Shown here: piece after piece, positions 46,802 to 56,403 of the stretch
Position numbering within the stretch: the first letter of the stretch is position 1
Layout of the letters: every line of letters begins with the position of its first letter
Program-made: the position numbers and the translations under genes
NCBI RefSeq assembly: GCF_003369915.1
Contig: NC_046674.1
Location: 9,672,001 to 9,736,000, forward strand
Direction of reading: 5' to 3'
Source: Drosophila miranda
Lineage: Eukaryota; Arthropoda; Insecta; Diptera; Drosophilidae
Length of the DNA stretch: 64,000 nucleotides
The notes under the pieces: model-generated
What the model was told of the DNA's origin: nothing
The model's database searches: none
What the model saw: only the letters and a program-made list of their open reading frames with translations

Positions 46802-48538
46802 ATGACGAAGATGATGATGGAGGATATTCTGGTGGTGTCTCGAAAGATGGGGATCGCATGGGGGATCCTGTTCGTGGCGTCGGCGGCTGCCGGGGTGGCC
46901 AGGGCCGGGGACATCAATCTGCGATGCGACGAGTTCGATCCGATGATCTACATGGACGTGAACGAGGCCTTCTGCACGGTGACGGGCTTCATGGTCACCC
47001 ACAGCCAGAATGTGGTGATAAAGAACGTGCCGCCCGGGAACATGGTCAAGTTCATCAAGTTCTACGAGTCGACGCTGCTCTACATGCCCTTCCACTTGTT
47101 CGAGACCTTTCCCCATCTGAAGACCCTCGACGTGTCGAACACGAACATCCTGGAGCTCACGCGGAACACCTTCAGTGCGGCCAGCAATCTGACGTATCTG
47201 AACCTGAGCTACAACAACCTCACGTCCATCCAGACGTCGGTGTTCATTGGGGCCAACTCGCTTATGAGGCTCGATCTGTCCTACAACGAAATCGCCTCCC
47301 TGAGCGTGAACGCCTTCAACGGGCTGCAGATCATCAATAAGCTGCTGCTCACGGGCAACCGACTGCGGGAGCTGCACGACGAGATCTTCATGGACAACGA
47401 GTTCCTCGAGAATGTCTCCTTCGAGGGGAACTTCCTCACCTACATCCGGCCGGAGGTGTTCAGCGGAATGCGGCGCATCAAGGAGGTGAATCTGTCCAAC
47501 AACCAGCTGGTGAGCATCCATCCGGACACGTTCGCAGAGGCCGCCAGCCTGGAGAGCCTCATGCTGTCGTTCAACCAGCTGAAGGACTTCCAGCTGACCG
47601 GCAAGAGCATCGTCCACCAGCTGCATCTGGACCACAACCAGCTGACGAACCTCACCATCAACGCCACCCGCTTCGTGCGGGCCAGCCACAACGCCATCTC
47701 GCAGCTGATCCTGCACCAGTCGCTGCAGCTGGAGACCCTCGAGCTGAGCGCCAACCGCCTGCAGAGCATCGCCAACGTCACGAATCTGACGTCCCTGCAC
47801 TACCTGGACCTCTCCGACAACCCCATCGGACAGCTGAACGTCAGCACCTTTGCCCAACTGAAGAGACTCCGCAGCCTCAATCTGCGCGGCAACGGCATTC
47901 GAGAGCTCAAGTTCGGGATGTTCTCCAAGCAGAAGTACCTCGAGGAACTCGACCTCTCGTTCAACAACATGACCAGCCTCAATCTGGACATGTTCGTGCC
48001 GTATCTGGCCAACATCAAGAAGTTCCTGGTGGACGGCAACGCTCTAACCGAGCTGCAGGGCAATCGCACCTTCGGCGACGCCTTCCCGATGCTCCAGAAG
48101 CTGGGCGTCTCCCGGAACCGCTTCAACTGCTCCTATCTGCACCGCCTGCTCATCCCGCCCTCGCTGCCCGAGTCGGTGGTGCTCAACATCGAGCCGGACA
48201 ACAGTCTCGAGGAGACCCCGCACATCCGCGACGTCTCCTGCATCAGCCAGTCGCAGATGGCGGTCAACGCCTCCTTCGGCGCCGAGGAAACAGCCCTCTA
48301 CACGCACATCCAGGCGCTGTCCAAGCAGCTGGAGCTGGTGGGAGCCCACTCCCAGAATCTGGAACTGCATCTGGCCTTCATGAAGGTCTTCGCCTATATC
48401 CTCGGGGGCCTCGTCCTCGTGGCTCTGATCGCCTTGGTCGCCGTCAAGTATCTGAAGGCTCGTCGCTCCGGACGCCACAATCGCAGCAGCATTGTCTTCC
48501 ATTCGAGTGCCACAATGGATACCAACCTGTCGATGTGA
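46802..48538 (+). CDS. leucine-rich-repeat single-pass membrane protein, 578 aa
   Basis: A long frame runs from ATG 46802 to TGA 48536-48538; upstream in-frame codons contain no better ATG. Residues 16-35 form a signal peptide, and the extracellular part begins with a Cys-containing cap (LRCDEF, EAFCTV). About 14 LRRs follow between roughly residues 105 and 440 (LxxLDLSxNxI type, e.g. YLNLSYNNLTSI and LDLSYNEIASL). A Cys-containing C-cap (NRFNCSYLHRLL, then SCISQ) comes next. A linker leads to a transmembrane helix at about 528-548 and a 30-residue basic/Ser tail. Several Asn-X-Ser/Thr sites fit glycosylation. No TIR or kinase domain is present. Families of this shape act in adhesion, apical matrix or ligand recognition. 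AATAAA lies at 48645-48650. Codon choice is strongly GC-ended. Confidence 0.93.
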   Translation: MTKMMMEDILVVSRKMGIAWGILFVASAAAGVARAGDINLRCDEFDPMIYMDVNEAFCTVTGFMVTHSQNVVIKNVPPGNMVKFIKFYESTLLYMPFHLFETFPHLKTLDVSNTNILELTRNTFSAASNLTYLNLSYNNLTSIQTSVFIGANSLMRLDLSYNEIASLSVNAFNGLQIINKLLLTGNRLRELHDEIFMDNEFLENVSFEGNFLTYIRPEVFSGMRRIKEVNLSNNQLVSIHPDTFAEAASLESLMLSFNQLKDFQLTGKSIVHQLHLDHNQLTNLTINATRFVRASHNAISQLILHQSLQLETLELSANRLQSIANVTNLTSLHYLDLSDNPIGQLNVSTFAQLKRLRSLNLRGNGIRELKFGMFSKQKYLEELDLSFNNMTSLNLDMFVPYLANIKKFLVDGNALTELQGNRTFGDAFPMLQKLGVSRNRFNCSYLHRLLIPPSLPESVVLNIEPDNSLEETPHIRDVSCISQSQMAVNASFGAEETALYTHIQALSKQLELVGAHSQNLELHLAFMKVFAYILGGLVLVALIALVAVKYLKARRSGRHNRSSIVFHSSATMDTNLSM

Positions 48539-48972
48539 CAGCCCCCATCCTCGTCGATCCTTAGCCCCAAAACTGAACTCTAGATATAGGACTCCTAGCA
48601 TATTTAAGTCTCTCTCTCTCTCACTCCCTCTCAAAGAATCTCTGAATAAATTGTAATACGGAAGAGAAATTTATAAATTCTGGACCACTCATATCTTATC
48701 GGACTGTGACGTCGGGGGAGAGCTTCCTGCAGTCTGTAGGCTTTAGCCTTTGTGTTTGTTTTTGAAGATAAGTCCAAGCCAAAGACCTTGAACCAAACCC
48801 ATTCCCAGTCCCAGTCCCAGTCCCGATAGCAGGCCAGGCCTGCCAACAACTGATGAGCAAAAAGTAAACACAAACGAGATTCATTCAGTTCCCTGATATC
48901 AGAGCTGTATGTTTATGTATAGTATTTGCCATATTCTTCTTCGATTCAGTCAGTCAGTCATTCAGGCAGCTC

Positions 48973-49193
48973 CTACTTCCTCAGCAGAACGGGGGCTACG
49001 CTGTAGGCAGCGGTGATGCCACATCGGACGATGCCACATAGGGAGAGGCGACGTAGGGTGCCGCAAAGTTGCCGCGATATTCCCAGCTGTAGACAGCAGC
49101 CACCGGGCAGAGTAGGCCAATTCCGGGCTTGGCACAGACACAGCCCATCAGAGCGACGAAGGCGGGGGTGAGGGCGAGGGCGAGGGCAGTCTT
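48973..49193 (-). pseudogene. decayed Ala/Tyr-type cuticle gene
   Basis: The minus strand encodes a signal-peptide-like TALALALTPAFVALMGCVCA followed by KPGIGLLCPVAAVYSWEYRG and AAPYVASPYVAS, clearly like the gene at 49571 (KPGIVAPLAYS..., PYVASPYVAS). Near 49000 a small indel shifts the frame. The ancestral end TAAYSVAPVLLRK-stop (stop at 48973-48975) is in another frame, while the shifted frame stops at 48996-48998. No MFKF start exon, donor or TATA box is found upstream. This reads as a broken paralogue, head to head with its intact relative. A functional gene with a remote first exon and a truncated end is less likely. Confidence 0.7.
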
Positions 49194-49570
49194 GGCGTGC
49201 TGTACTGTCGAGTGTTTCAAACTGATGACTGATGACACACCTGCTGCTTCGACGGCTAGAAAAACCTGCAAAAAGGCTGATATTTGGTATCAATTTTTGG
49301 CCAGCTTAATGCTGTTCAATTAAAAGAGACTTCCCCACAGTACTCGACGCTTCTGTCGCTTGTGTCGACCCACTCCGGGGGCTACGTGACTGGCGTGGCC
49401 AAAGAGGGGCCACGGGCTGTTGGGCTGTTGGCGCCGAGACCTTGCAAGGCCGTTTGGCTGGCACTGTGTGGGGCTGTAGCTATATAAGCTACGGCCCACC
49501 GCCTGTTCGGGCATCAGTTGCATTTGTTCCATTCAACAAGTAAAACAATCTGAAAGCCAATCCTTCCAAG

Positions 49571-49879
49571 ATGTTCAAGTTCGTCGCCGCCGTTGTCCTC
49601 GCTCTGATTGCCTGCGCTGCCGCCAAGCCCGGCATCGTGGCTCCTCTGGCCTACTCCGCCCCCTACGTGGCTGCCTCTCCCTACGTGGCGGCGTCTCCGT
49701 ATGTGGCGTCTCCGTATGTGGCATCTCCCTACGTCGCCTCTCCGTACACGGCCGCCTACGCTTCTCCGTACACCGCTGCCTACACCGCTGCTGCCTACGC
49801 CTCGCCCTACGCTGCCGCCTACACAGCCCCCTATGCCGCAGCTGCCGCATACACCGCCCCCCTGCTGCTGAAGAAGTAG
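49571..49879 (+). CDS. Ala/Tyr-repeat secreted cuticle-like protein, 102 aa, intronless
   Basis: The frame is unbroken from ATG 49571 to TAG 49877-49879 and encodes MFKFVAAVVLALIACAAA then KPGIVAPLAYSAPYV. The intron that follows codon 4 in most relatives is missing. Repeats of PYVAASPYVASPYVASPY and AYTAAYTA type fill the body, and the end APLLLKK resembles the Lys-Lys end of the gene at 40494-40862. TATATAAG lies at 49481-49488 and AATAAA at 49960-49965. A decayed relative lies 380 bp away on the other strand. Confidence 0.94.
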   Translation: MFKFVAAVVLALIACAAAKPGIVAPLAYSAPYVAASPYVAASPYVASPYVASPYVASPYTAAYASPYTAAYTAAAYASPYAAAYTAPYAAAAAYTAPLLLKK

Positions 49880-49965
49880 AGAGCACACCGGAAGTGCCAC
49901 CCGCCCACCTGCCACCTGAACGGAAGTCGTGGCAACGAATCCAGCAAATGAATCACAGAAATAAA

Positions 49966-51481
49966 CTCTAATCAAACGAAGAGCCAATATCTTTCATTCG
50001 TTCGTGGGGAAATGACACCATACTGAAGTGAAAGAACTATTTTTTTCGGTGAATACATATATGTGCTCTTAAAGATATATATATATATATATATATACGT
50101 GCCCCTAAAGATCCCAGTGTGGCGTCTCTACGGGAGACGTGGGTGCTAATAGCAGTCCACTCCACACGAATGGAGCCACCGTAAGACCAAAAACACACGG
50201 ATACTTTCCTTTTGTTTGTTGCAAACATCCGGAAAATGTTCATTCATAAATAGTCCCATACAAATAGAGGCTGCATCCTGCCATTGGCACGGCGCCATTG
50301 AGGCAGATAACGGGGCTAATTATCCTTGGCTCTCATATACATGTTCTGAGGCGTGCGACAAGCGACATTTATCCGGCAAGCACAGAGACAATGCAACGTG
50401 CCGCATTTAAAATTAGACTCCACAGCGTAGACATAATCTGTGGCAGCTCACAAATAGAACAAAACAGAACTGAATCGAACTCAACTGAACAGAGTCGAGG
50501 AGCCCAGAACAGAGGCGGGCGGAAAACGAGACGGAGCCAAGAGAACACAGCCTTCATTTGTTTGCAAAATATTATGCATAACTTGCATTTCCATTTAGCT
50601 CACATTTTATTAATAACCAGCTGGAGGGGGGGAAATGGACATGGCACTCTCATATCATTGCCCCCCCCCCCCCCTATTAGGGGACCACTAAATTATTGCA
50701 TCAGCTTCTAAAATGTCGCAATTTCTGCTGAATATTTGACCAAAACATTTGCCAGCAATCGGTCAAAGAGGCATGCCACGCCTACACCTCTGAGATATTG
50801 TTTGCCCAAAAAAACCATGCAAAAATTGTTTTTGTTATTTTCTACACAACATCTACATTTGTCCTGTAGTATGGCTCCACATCTACACTTCAGTCTCGTC
50901 TGTGTGCGGGAATCCTTCTTGGATTACTACTAGATGGATTGTATTAATGGTCGAGCAATCAAGCGCCGAAATAAATCTACAATTTCACTCGTGAATGTGT
51001 CAAAACAATACATAAAATACATACAAAACATGCAATACATACATACATATGTACATATGTCGCTGTGGGTGGATCACTCGACGCTTCGTAGTGGAATTCT
51101 CTAGGAATTTCTCAACTCTAATGTTGACAAATCTTAATATCGTTTATTTAAATCAAACGAAGCCCAGCCCACACTTCAATGCAGTTTCGGAAAACACATT
51201 TATGCATGTATGTGGCAGGTATGTACATATATATTGATTGTTACATGTCACCCCATGACAATTCTACATGCCTCCTACATGCGTTCTACACAAGCGAGCC
51301 CTTGCATTGCCAACTTCTAGGCTGAAGAATGCAAAAGAGTCTAACATCTTAGGAAAAATGTATTGCTCTTGTGAGGGCGGGGGGTGGGAGTGACAAGGTT
51401 GCCCCTTGCCCCGTCACCATCGCCTGTGGCACTCGTTGAATTCCATCTCAGTGTTATATAAAAGTTCCCTTTAATTCAGAT
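49966..51481. other. intergenic region, no gene seen
   Basis: It contains an (AT)n run at 50074-50097, a C14 run at 50661-50674 and ATACATACAT repeats near 51007-51058. A TATATAAAAG at 51455-51464 faces the plus strand, but I see no gene behind it on that strand. Confidence 0.5.
50661..50674 (+). repeat. poly-C run of 14
   Basis: A simple homopolymer in intergenic DNA. Confidence 0.9.
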
Positions 51482-51512
51482 TTTATTTATATTTTTGTTC
51501 ATGTGCCGGCCA

Positions 51513-52000
51513 TCAGCCACGACTGTACGAGTATGTACGCGTGATGGCAATGCTGTTCGTCAGCTGAAAGTTGAGGGACCATCCCAAATTGAAAGAAACA
51601 CTGCCAGGGGGATCGAGAACCACTTTCTGGCCTCCGAACAGAGGGTGCTTCTGCTTCTTGTGGTTCTTTTTCGCATTCGCCTGCAGCTGATTGAGGGCAC
51701 TGTACAGTGAGGACGAGGGATGCTGGACAAACTGATGGACGCCAATGACAAATTTCTGCACATCCCCGAACAGATCATCGGAGGAGTACGCCTTGGCAGG
51801 ATGTTCGAAGAAGAGCAGGTCTTCTGTCTCCCGATCGGCATCCAAGCTCCTGCCAAAGTCCCCGGAGAAGAGCACCGACAGGGGCTGACTGAGCACTCCC
51901 GACTCCAGCAGAGCCAGAAATATCCACAGCAACTGGAACAGCAACTTCTTCAGATCAAGAATCAGAATCATCCATCGATCTGCCAACTTACACACCACAT
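51513..52000 (-). CDS. secreted protein of unknown family, about 147 aa, probable two exons
   Basis: TATAAAAG (minus) at 52045-52052 points to a start near 52015. ATG 52000 encodes Met-Trp-Cys and is followed at once by GTAAGT (51991), the architecture of the cluster. An acceptor at about 51948 (CTGAAG) joins in phase 0 to KLLFQLLWIFLALLESGVLS, a good signal peptide. The intron would be only 44 nt, short for a fly. Alternatively translation starts at ATG 51971 in the same frame without splicing. The mature part is not low-complexity: FSGDFGRSLDADRETEDLLF, a possible helical part (LFGDVQKFVIGVHQFVQHP), a basic Lys-rich linker, and an end SFNLGWSLNFQLTNSIAITR. The stop TGA is at 51513-51515 and AATAAA (minus) at 51482-51487. 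I cannot name a family. Confidence 0.75.
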
Positions 52001-52190
52001 AGCCGTCTCAGCGATACTAAACTCGAGAAATGGCACTGGCTCTCCTTTTATACAGATTATTCCCACCCTCTGATCCCCTCCGATGAGCTCAGAAATAAAG
52101 ACACACTATTTAGACACACAATTATATATTTTGTGGCTTCGGGGGACAGTCGTCGCTGTCTGTCAGTGGCCCGACACTCCATTCAGATCC

Positions 52191-52509
52191 TCAGATCCAG
52201 CCATAGCCATGGCCGTAGCCGTAGCTCAGGGGCCGCACAATGCTGTGCGAGTGCGAGTGCGAGAGCGAGAGCGACGGGGAGTGCGAGTGGGTCCAAATGG
52301 GGCTGCCGATCACTCGCACCGAGGGCAGGCTGTGGTACGAGCTGGTCAGGATGGGCACCGAGGACGAGTGCAGCAGACCCGGAGCGGCGCAGGCGAAGGC
52401 CAGGCAGAGCGTCAGGAAAACGAACTAAAGGACCACGAAGGAGGACTTTACTTAATTACGTTTCATCCCGAAAATAGTCCCCAAAGGGATCCCTTACCAG
52501 TTTGAACAT
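52191..52509 (-). CDS. Ser/His-rich small secreted protein, 81 aa, two exons
   Basis: Exon 1 (52509-52498) encodes MFKL. A 73-nt phase-0 intron (GTAAGG...CTTTAG, 52497-52425) follows, and exon 2 (52424-52191) ends with TGA. The signal peptide is FVFLTLCLAFACA with mature start APGLLHSSSVPILTSSYHS. A conserved-looking SVRVIGSPIWTHSHS precedes a Ser-His alternation (SLSLSHSHSHS) and the end LSYGYGHGYGWI. No ATG lies in the second exon near its start, so the gene is seen only through splicing. TATAAAAA (minus) is at 52577-52584. No canonical AATAAA is found. The gene is head to head with the one at 53703. Confidence 0.87.
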
Positions 52510-52584
52510 TTTGAAGTTCTTGGAAGCAGAGCGGCGGCTGTCAGAAGACTTGATGGCTGGTTGAGCGCGTGGCGGCTTTTTATA

Positions 52585-53625
52585 ACGAAAAGTACCCCCA
52601 AGAAGAAGCCAAGAAGCCGGACCAATCACCCACCGACCTTGGGGCCCAAGAAGACAAGACTGGCAGTCTCTTAACGCGGCTCAGATTTCCACCTGCCATT
52701 CGAATGGGCTCGGTTTGGAATTACCTGAAAAAGTGCACCACTAAACCGCTGCGCCTCGGTCTGATGATTGGGAAATGCCCTCAAAGCTCTGATGCTGATG
52801 CTGCTGCTGCTGGGGAAAACTGCGTCATTTTGCCAGCGATAAACAAATCAACAGCTTCCTTCCTCGAAAAAACAAGAGCGGAAAAACAATCAATAGAATT
52901 ATTTTTCGGTATAAACAAAAACCTCATTTAATTGATTTTGGGCGTGGGAGTTTGTTTTTGGACTTTGCTGGGAACAAAGAGAAGCGAAGGAAACATCGCA
53001 ATTTTTGCACCAACTAGCAGCCCCCTGCCACCCCCCTGGCGCCCGTCGGGCCTGACCTTGAAAGCCTCTCAACCGAAAGCAAGAAAAAATACCGGAAGTG
53101 CGTCTCTGTGCGGCAGGCTTCCCATTTAATTGTTTATTTTGGACCAAGACCTACACCAATACTCCCAGCTCCGCTCCACCAACAAAATCAGATAAAGGGA
53201 AGCAAATAAACGCCTTCGCCTAGGCCAAGGCCATGGACAGCAGGAGGAGTGGGAGTGGCATGCTCTGTGGCATGCTTGACTATCTCTTGTCAGGGGAACA
53301 CTCACGACAATCCAATCCGATTCGAATCAGATTTCAGAGTTCTGAGCTCTGAGTTCTGAGTGGCAGGGAACGAACGGGTTTTCCTGCTCTGCTGCATGTT
53401 GCACTCCTTCCAGGCCTCCTCTGTGGCAGGGCAGCAATTGCAATTGCAGCTCCATTCCGTGGCCATTCCTTTGCCGCAGCCTTTGCCATTCTTTTCCTTT
53501 CAAAAAGAGTTAAGGGCTTCTTTCATTTGCCGCCTGCCGCTGCCACTGCCGCTGCTGGCAAATGCCTTTGACCTTGGTTACCAAGACCAAAGTGAAGGTC
53601 TGTCCGTTTTGTGTGGTTTCGTGGC
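52585..53625. other. intergenic region between a head-to-head pair
   Basis: About 1 kb separates the two TATA boxes. The frames at 52569-52931 and 53360-53734 start within promoter or leader DNA and show no domain, so I treat them as chance. Confidence 0.5.
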
Positions 53626-53702
53626 TATAAAAGGCCCATCCATCTGGCAGCAGGGATTCAGTTTGCGATCACTGTCCCAAGGAGTTGCAACGAGCGATAG
53701 AA

Positions 53703-54035
53703 ATGAAGCTGGTAAGTGCGCAAAGGCCCCATGAAGGGGAGAGACTCAAATTCTAATGATCGTTTCCATTCCACTTTTAGCTGATTTTTGCCTGTCTGCT
53801 GGGTCTGGCCCTCGGCCACGAGGTCTACACCTACTATACCCCATCGTACGGGTACTACCCGTCGACCTATGCCCGGGCTGCGGGTGTCCTGCCGCTGGCC
53901 TATTCCCGCCTGGTGGCTCCGGCCGCCGGCGCTGCCGAATCGCATCTGTACCACAGCGTGGCGACTCCCAACTCCTTCCAGCAACAGTACCGCAGCGACT
54001 ACAAGCCCCTGACCTATGAGTATCACCTCTATTGA
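53703..54035 (+). CDS. Tyr-rich small secreted cuticle-like protein, 87 aa, two exons
   Basis: Exon 1 (53703-53711) encodes MKL. A 69-nt phase-0 intron (GTAAGT...TTTTAG, 53712-53780) follows, and exon 2 runs to the TGA at 54033-54035. The signal peptide is LIFACLLGLALG with mature start HEVYTYYTPSYGYYPSTYAR. The C-terminus is unique rather than repetitive: ESHLYHSVATPNSFQQQYRS, then DYKPLTYEYHLY, which suggests a constrained motif. Exon 2 lacks a start codon, so the gene is visible only through splicing. TATAAAAG lies at 53626-53633 and AATAAA at 54137-54142. Confidence 0.88.
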
Positions 54036-54142
54036 AGAGCGAGAGCGAGGGAGAGGGAGAGTCAGCGAGAGAGAGCAAACACCTCTCTCGCTGCCGCATC
54101 TCATATCCACGTATCCACGTATCCAAGTGAAATTTGAATAAA

Positions 54143-55852
54143 GTTTGTCCACTCCCAATGCAAGTGTTTAACTGTGGCTTAGCCCACCCATCGTCATCGT
54201 CATCGTCATCGTCATTGTCTCTCTGTGTGGCAGTGGCAGTGGCAGTGGCAGACTTCCCTAAGACCCGCTGTCTGTTGAACCCCAGCAAGCCTCCCATTGT
54301 TCCTCGATTGTGCGCTGGATCCGATCCCCGAAACAGCACAGAACAGAGCAGAACAGAACAAACAATGAGTGGCTCAATGGCTGCCGAGTAGTGTATCGAA
54401 TGACCCCGAAATTAAGTTCCCTGCTCCCTGCAGTTGTTCACCTGTGCGGTGGCACCTCCTGCGGTAAGTGGCAAGTGGAGGCTCGTCTAAAATTATCCAC
54501 TCTCAAAGTGGCGCCTGCCCGCCTGCCCGCCCGCCTGCCCGCCTGCCTGCCTGCCTGCCTTGTCGCACGTCACCACCGGGGAGGCCAGAGAGAAGCCCTA
54601 GAAGCGGCCCATGACTGCAATGTGACCCCAGGAGCACACGCACAACTTTTGACTCTGCAACGTTCGGGGCTCGACGCTCGACGGTGCAGGTGCAGGTGGC
54701 AGCCCCTGGAAACAGCGGAGGGAACGTGACTGGTGACCCGAGGCTGGTCACATGGCATCGCATCCATCCGGCGGGGGCATTCCACGGGGCCATCCCACGG
54801 CTCTCCCGCAGGGAGTACGCAAATGCTGAACCCCCCCCCCGAAAACCGGAAACCAATCTAATTATCATGCATTAATTAATATTTGATTGGCTGCGTGGAC
54901 TGCAAGATGATACTCAGCAGGAATTCGATTCGATTGAGAGGGTTCAGGGCAGTTCAGGGCTGAGTATATTAAAGTATCGACTCACCTGGTGGCTGAATCA
55001 TCTCCGGTTTGGCTGTAAGCATAAATACATACAATTAAAAGGGGCATACATGAAAGGATGTCAGTCTAGGATGCTTAAAAACTACTTGAAACGGTGTCCA
55101 AATATATACAGACGGTGTGGAATATTTTCAGCGAAACTAGACTCTAAATTGATGAGCTTTGCGCATTGGAATTGGTGATTTGCTCAAGCCCAAAAGTGGC
55201 CTGTAAACAGACACAAAATTCCCTTAAGGGGGCACCTTCAGGCTACTTCCTGTAGAACCATTTAAGAACCATTTGCCTCGTATTCGGGAGAATAAAGTGT
55301 ATTCTGTAGTTAATTATGGCAGGGCTTTCAGATTGCGAGTGCAAGAGATATTGGACATTATGCGGAGCAAATTAGAAGCGACTCCTCTTTCCAGTAGATG
55401 CCACTGATTAGTGGCAGTGACATGGAGTGGGGCCTGGAGCATCGTGTGGCATCAATATCAGCTTACTGCTACCCGCACACATCTCTCGCTCTCTGCAAAC
55501 GGGTTTAATGCAGGTCCAGGCTCCTCCATGAGTCCATGAGCCAGTTCAAGGTTTTTCAATGTCCAATTAATGGTTGAGGAAATCCCTGGGAGGCAGGCAT
55601 GCACCAGGCACCAGGCACTAGGCAGGCAAATCTATGCGAACAACGGGCTTACTTATACAGCGATTCCAGAGGGAGATTCCAGATGCAAGATTCGTGATTC
55701 GTGACCGAAAACCAGAACAAACAGAAACCAGAATGGGACTCCCAGCCCAGTGCCGGCCCTTGGGGCAGGCTGTTTAGCCAAGAAAACAGGCTTTGGCCGC
55801 CCTCCCGGTCCCCCGTTTCGGGGGCCACAGAATACTGTTTTGTACCGTACTG
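54143..55852. other. intergenic region, no gene seen
   Basis: It holds simple repeats only: CATCGT units at 54190-54214, GTGGCA units at 54227-54250, CTGCCCGC/CTGC units at 54513-54559 and a C10 run at 54831-54840. No coding sequence can be supported. Confidence 0.55.
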
Positions 55853-56005
55853 TATAAAAGGGCCACAGGAATGTAAGGCAGAGCTCAGAGAAGAGCGGTC
55901 CGTGGTCCAGCGCGGAATCAAGGAATCAGGGAATCAAGGCATCACTCAATCGAGCAATCAGGCAAGGACCCAACGACGCAGTTTCCAGTTTCCAGGGGCC
56001 ACAAA

Positions 56006-56403
56006 ATGCGCACTTACTCGTATCTTTGGGTAGGCACATCCTTCCACTCCGATCGACTTGTTGACAGTGTTCTAACGTGCCCTTTGCCCCGTTGCAGCAG
56101 CAGCTAATGCTGGTGCTGATTGCCAGCATCTGCGTCAAGGCCAAGCCGCTGGTCTCCTTCGGCGTCAGCTACCAGCAGCCGCAGCCCTACGTGGGACCGG
56201 GACCAGGAGCCTACTACAACAGCTACTACGGCGGCCCAGGACCCTATCAGAGTGGCTACGGCTACTACTCCAACGCCAACCACTACTACGGCAGCAGTCC
56301 GGGGGCATCCTATCCGTATCGGTATCCCTATGCCGCCGGACACCGATACGGGGCCCTCGATGTGGGCATCGGCGCCCTGTCGCTAACCCCGTTCCTCCTC
56401 TAA
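56006..56403 (+). CDS. Gly/Tyr/Pro-rich secreted cuticle-like protein, 109 aa, two exons
   Basis: Exon 1 (56006-56029) encodes MRTYSYLW. A 68-nt phase-0 intron (GTAGGC...TTGCAG, 56030-56097) follows, and exon 2 runs to the TAA at 56401-56403. The acceptor is followed by a second CAG, so exon 2 may start 3 nt later. The signal peptide is QLMLVLIASICVKA with mature start KPLVSFGVSYQQPQPYVGPG. A Tyr/Gly body (YYNSYYGGPGPYQSGYGYYS) and a hydrophobic unique end (YGALDVGIGALSLTPFLL) follow. TATAAAAG is at 55853-55860, giving a leader of about 120 nt. An AATACA near 56432 may serve as the cleavage signal. Confidence 0.88.

Noticed and set aside
46694-47857. 387-codon minus-strand frame across the LRR gene
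   Set aside because: It is an antisense shadow of the GC-ended codons of the LRR gene, with no start context or signal.
51060-51090. GGTGGATCACTCG similarity to 5.8S rRNA
   Set aside because: Only about 13 bases match and the flanks do not continue as rRNA.
52083-52505. 140-codon plus-strand frame rich in Arg and Glu
   Set aside because: It is antisense to the spliced Ser/His gene at 52191-52509, which has the full promoter and intron signature.
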